Part shown: positions 6,118 to 6,597 of the stretch, one piece after another
How positions within the stretch are numbered: the first letter of the stretch is position 1
Layout: each line of letters starts with the position of its first letter
From: an uncultured Desulfarculaceae bacterium
GTDB lineage: Bacteria > Desulfobacterota > Desulfarculia > Desulfarculales > Desulfarculaceae
Length of the DNA: 6,597 nt
Reading direction: 5' to 3'
Assembly: GCA_937908275.1 (NCBI GenBank)
Contig: CALERA010000303.1
Coordinates: 1 to 6,597, forward strand
Position numbers and translations under genes: made by a program
The notes under the pieces: generated by a model
What the model was told of the DNA's origin: nothing
Database searches by the model: none
What the model saw: only the letters and a program-made list of their open reading frames with translations

Positions 6118-6128
6118 GGCCTAAGGCC
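6118..6128 (-). other. Short perfect palindrome after the small gene
   Basis: GGCCT-A-AGGCC lies one base past the stop codon of the 110-residue gene (stop at 6132-6130). It can form only a 4-pair stem with a 3-base loop, and no T run follows on the minus strand. It is weak as a terminator, but no better one is seen for that gene apart from the palindrome at 6050-6071. Confidence 0.2.
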
Positions 6129-6129
6129 G

Positions 6130-6462
6130 TCAGCGCACCAGGGCGTAGGCGTAGAAACTGGCCGCCCGGCGTCCCTTGCCGGCCTCGCGGGACAGGTCCT
6201 GGGCGGCGAAGAGCTTGCCGTCCCAGGCCCGCAGCAGGTCGGCCATGGCCTGGGCCTGGACAAAGGAATGGCTCACCCAGAGGAGCTTCATGACCATCCA
6301 GGGCTGACTCTGGCATTGCATCTGGAATTCGGCGGCGGGATCGCTGGTCAAGCCGGTGCGCAGGTTCAGGCAGGCCAGGTTGAGCTCGCCCAGCCTTTGG
6401 GCCAGGCGCTCCATGACCTCCTCCGGCGCGCCAATGCAGACCTCGCTGTAATCCAGGGACAT
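6130..6462 (-). CDS. Small soluble protein of unknown function (110 residues)
   Basis: A complete short gene ending in TGA, with the same codon bias as its neighbours. I do not recognise the family. The protein has no signal peptide or membrane helix. It looks like a mixed alpha/beta fold: a beta-like start (DYSEVCIG), an amphipathic helix (PEEVMERLAQRLGELN), a central stretch with QMQCQSQPWMVMKLLWVSHSF (given in part: PWMVMKLLWVSHSF), a helix AQAMADLLRAWD, and a C-terminal strand ASFYAYALVR. Two ATGs lie six bases apart (6468 and 6462). The second is preferred because GGGGG (6473-6469) is 6 bases before it but touches the first. It lies 181 bases upstream of the chemoreceptor gene on the same strand, with palindromes between, so co-transcription is possible but not indicated. 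Confidence 0.75.
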   Translation of the reverse strand: MSLDYSEVCIGAPEEVMERLAQRLGELNLACLNLRTGLTSDPAAEFQMQCQSQPWMVMKLLWVSHSFVQAQAMADLLRAWDGKLFAAQDLSREAGKGRRAASFYAYALVR

Positions 6463-6492
6463 ACCCATCCCCCAGCAACCGGGTCCAGATTC

Positions 6493-6498
6493 AGTCTA
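6493..6498 (-). promoter_or_regulatory. Candidate extended -10 promoter of the small gene
   Basis: The minus strand reads TGC-TAGACT, an extended -10 element (TG, one base, then four of six -10 matches), 30 bases before the chosen start codon. Upstream is very G/C-rich with no -35 hexamer, which extended -10 promoters tolerate. The spacing to the start codon equals that of the CoA ligase -10 candidate. Confidence 0.3.
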
Positions 6499-6551
6499 GC
6501 ACGGTCGGCGGGAGGCGCGCGCGGGCTGGATTTTGCCGGTGGCCGGTGATA

Positions 6552-6597
6552 AGATCGGAAGAGCGTCGTGTAGGGAAAGAGTGTAGATCTCGGTGGT
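6552..6597. other. Illumina TruSeq adapter sequence (assembly contaminant)
   Basis: From AGATCGGAAGAGC at 6552 to the end of the window, all 46 bases match the reverse complement of the Illumina TruSeq universal adapter as I remember it, and the match stops only because the window ends. This is not organismal DNA. The genuine contig ends at about 6551, and anything translated or predicted across this boundary is artificial. Confidence 0.97.

Overview
The window is a GC-rich bacterial contig end. Every gene I can support is on the minus strand, so transcription runs from right to left. The strong third-position G/C bias, the style of the chemoreceptor (a Cache sensor, an apparently reduced HAMP linker and a C-terminal pentapeptide) and the intergenic palindromes suggest a free-living, motile, high-GC member of the Desulfobacterota/Deltaproteobacteria. 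That placement is an inference from style; there is no marker gene. The last 46 bases are Illumina adapter, so this is a draft or metagenomic assembly and genuine DNA ends at about 6551.

Layout in order of transcription, right to left. (1) 6462-6130: a 110-residue soluble protein I do not recognise, with a plausible extended -10 promoter. (2) 5948-3660: a complete 762-residue methyl-accepting chemotaxis protein with two membrane helices, a periplasmic sCache_2-like sensor between helical segments, a full cytoplasmic signalling hairpin and a likely CheR-docking pentapeptide at the C terminus. It ends at a textbook intrinsic terminator (3634-3601). (3) 3516-2218: a complete phenylacetate-CoA ligase (PaaK family) with its own Shine-Dalgarno sequence and a likely promoter, followed by a short hairpin. 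(4) 2217-1777: about 440 bases without a gene, holding at least two copies and one half copy of an ATTGC...GCAAT palindrome and a separate GGACAGTCCC palindrome. (5) 1776-1: the first 592 codons of a large protein I cannot name, running off the window.

The genes look like independent single-gene transcription units rather than one operon: each gap is over 140 bases, and hairpins or promoters sit in them. Nothing ties the chemoreceptor's signal to the CoA ligase's substrate beyond adjacency. I found no CRISPR array, tRNA, rRNA, transposase or defence system. The points most worth following are the unnamed large protein, the sensor architecture and tail of the chemoreceptor, the two small palindromic repeat families, and the adapter at the contig end.
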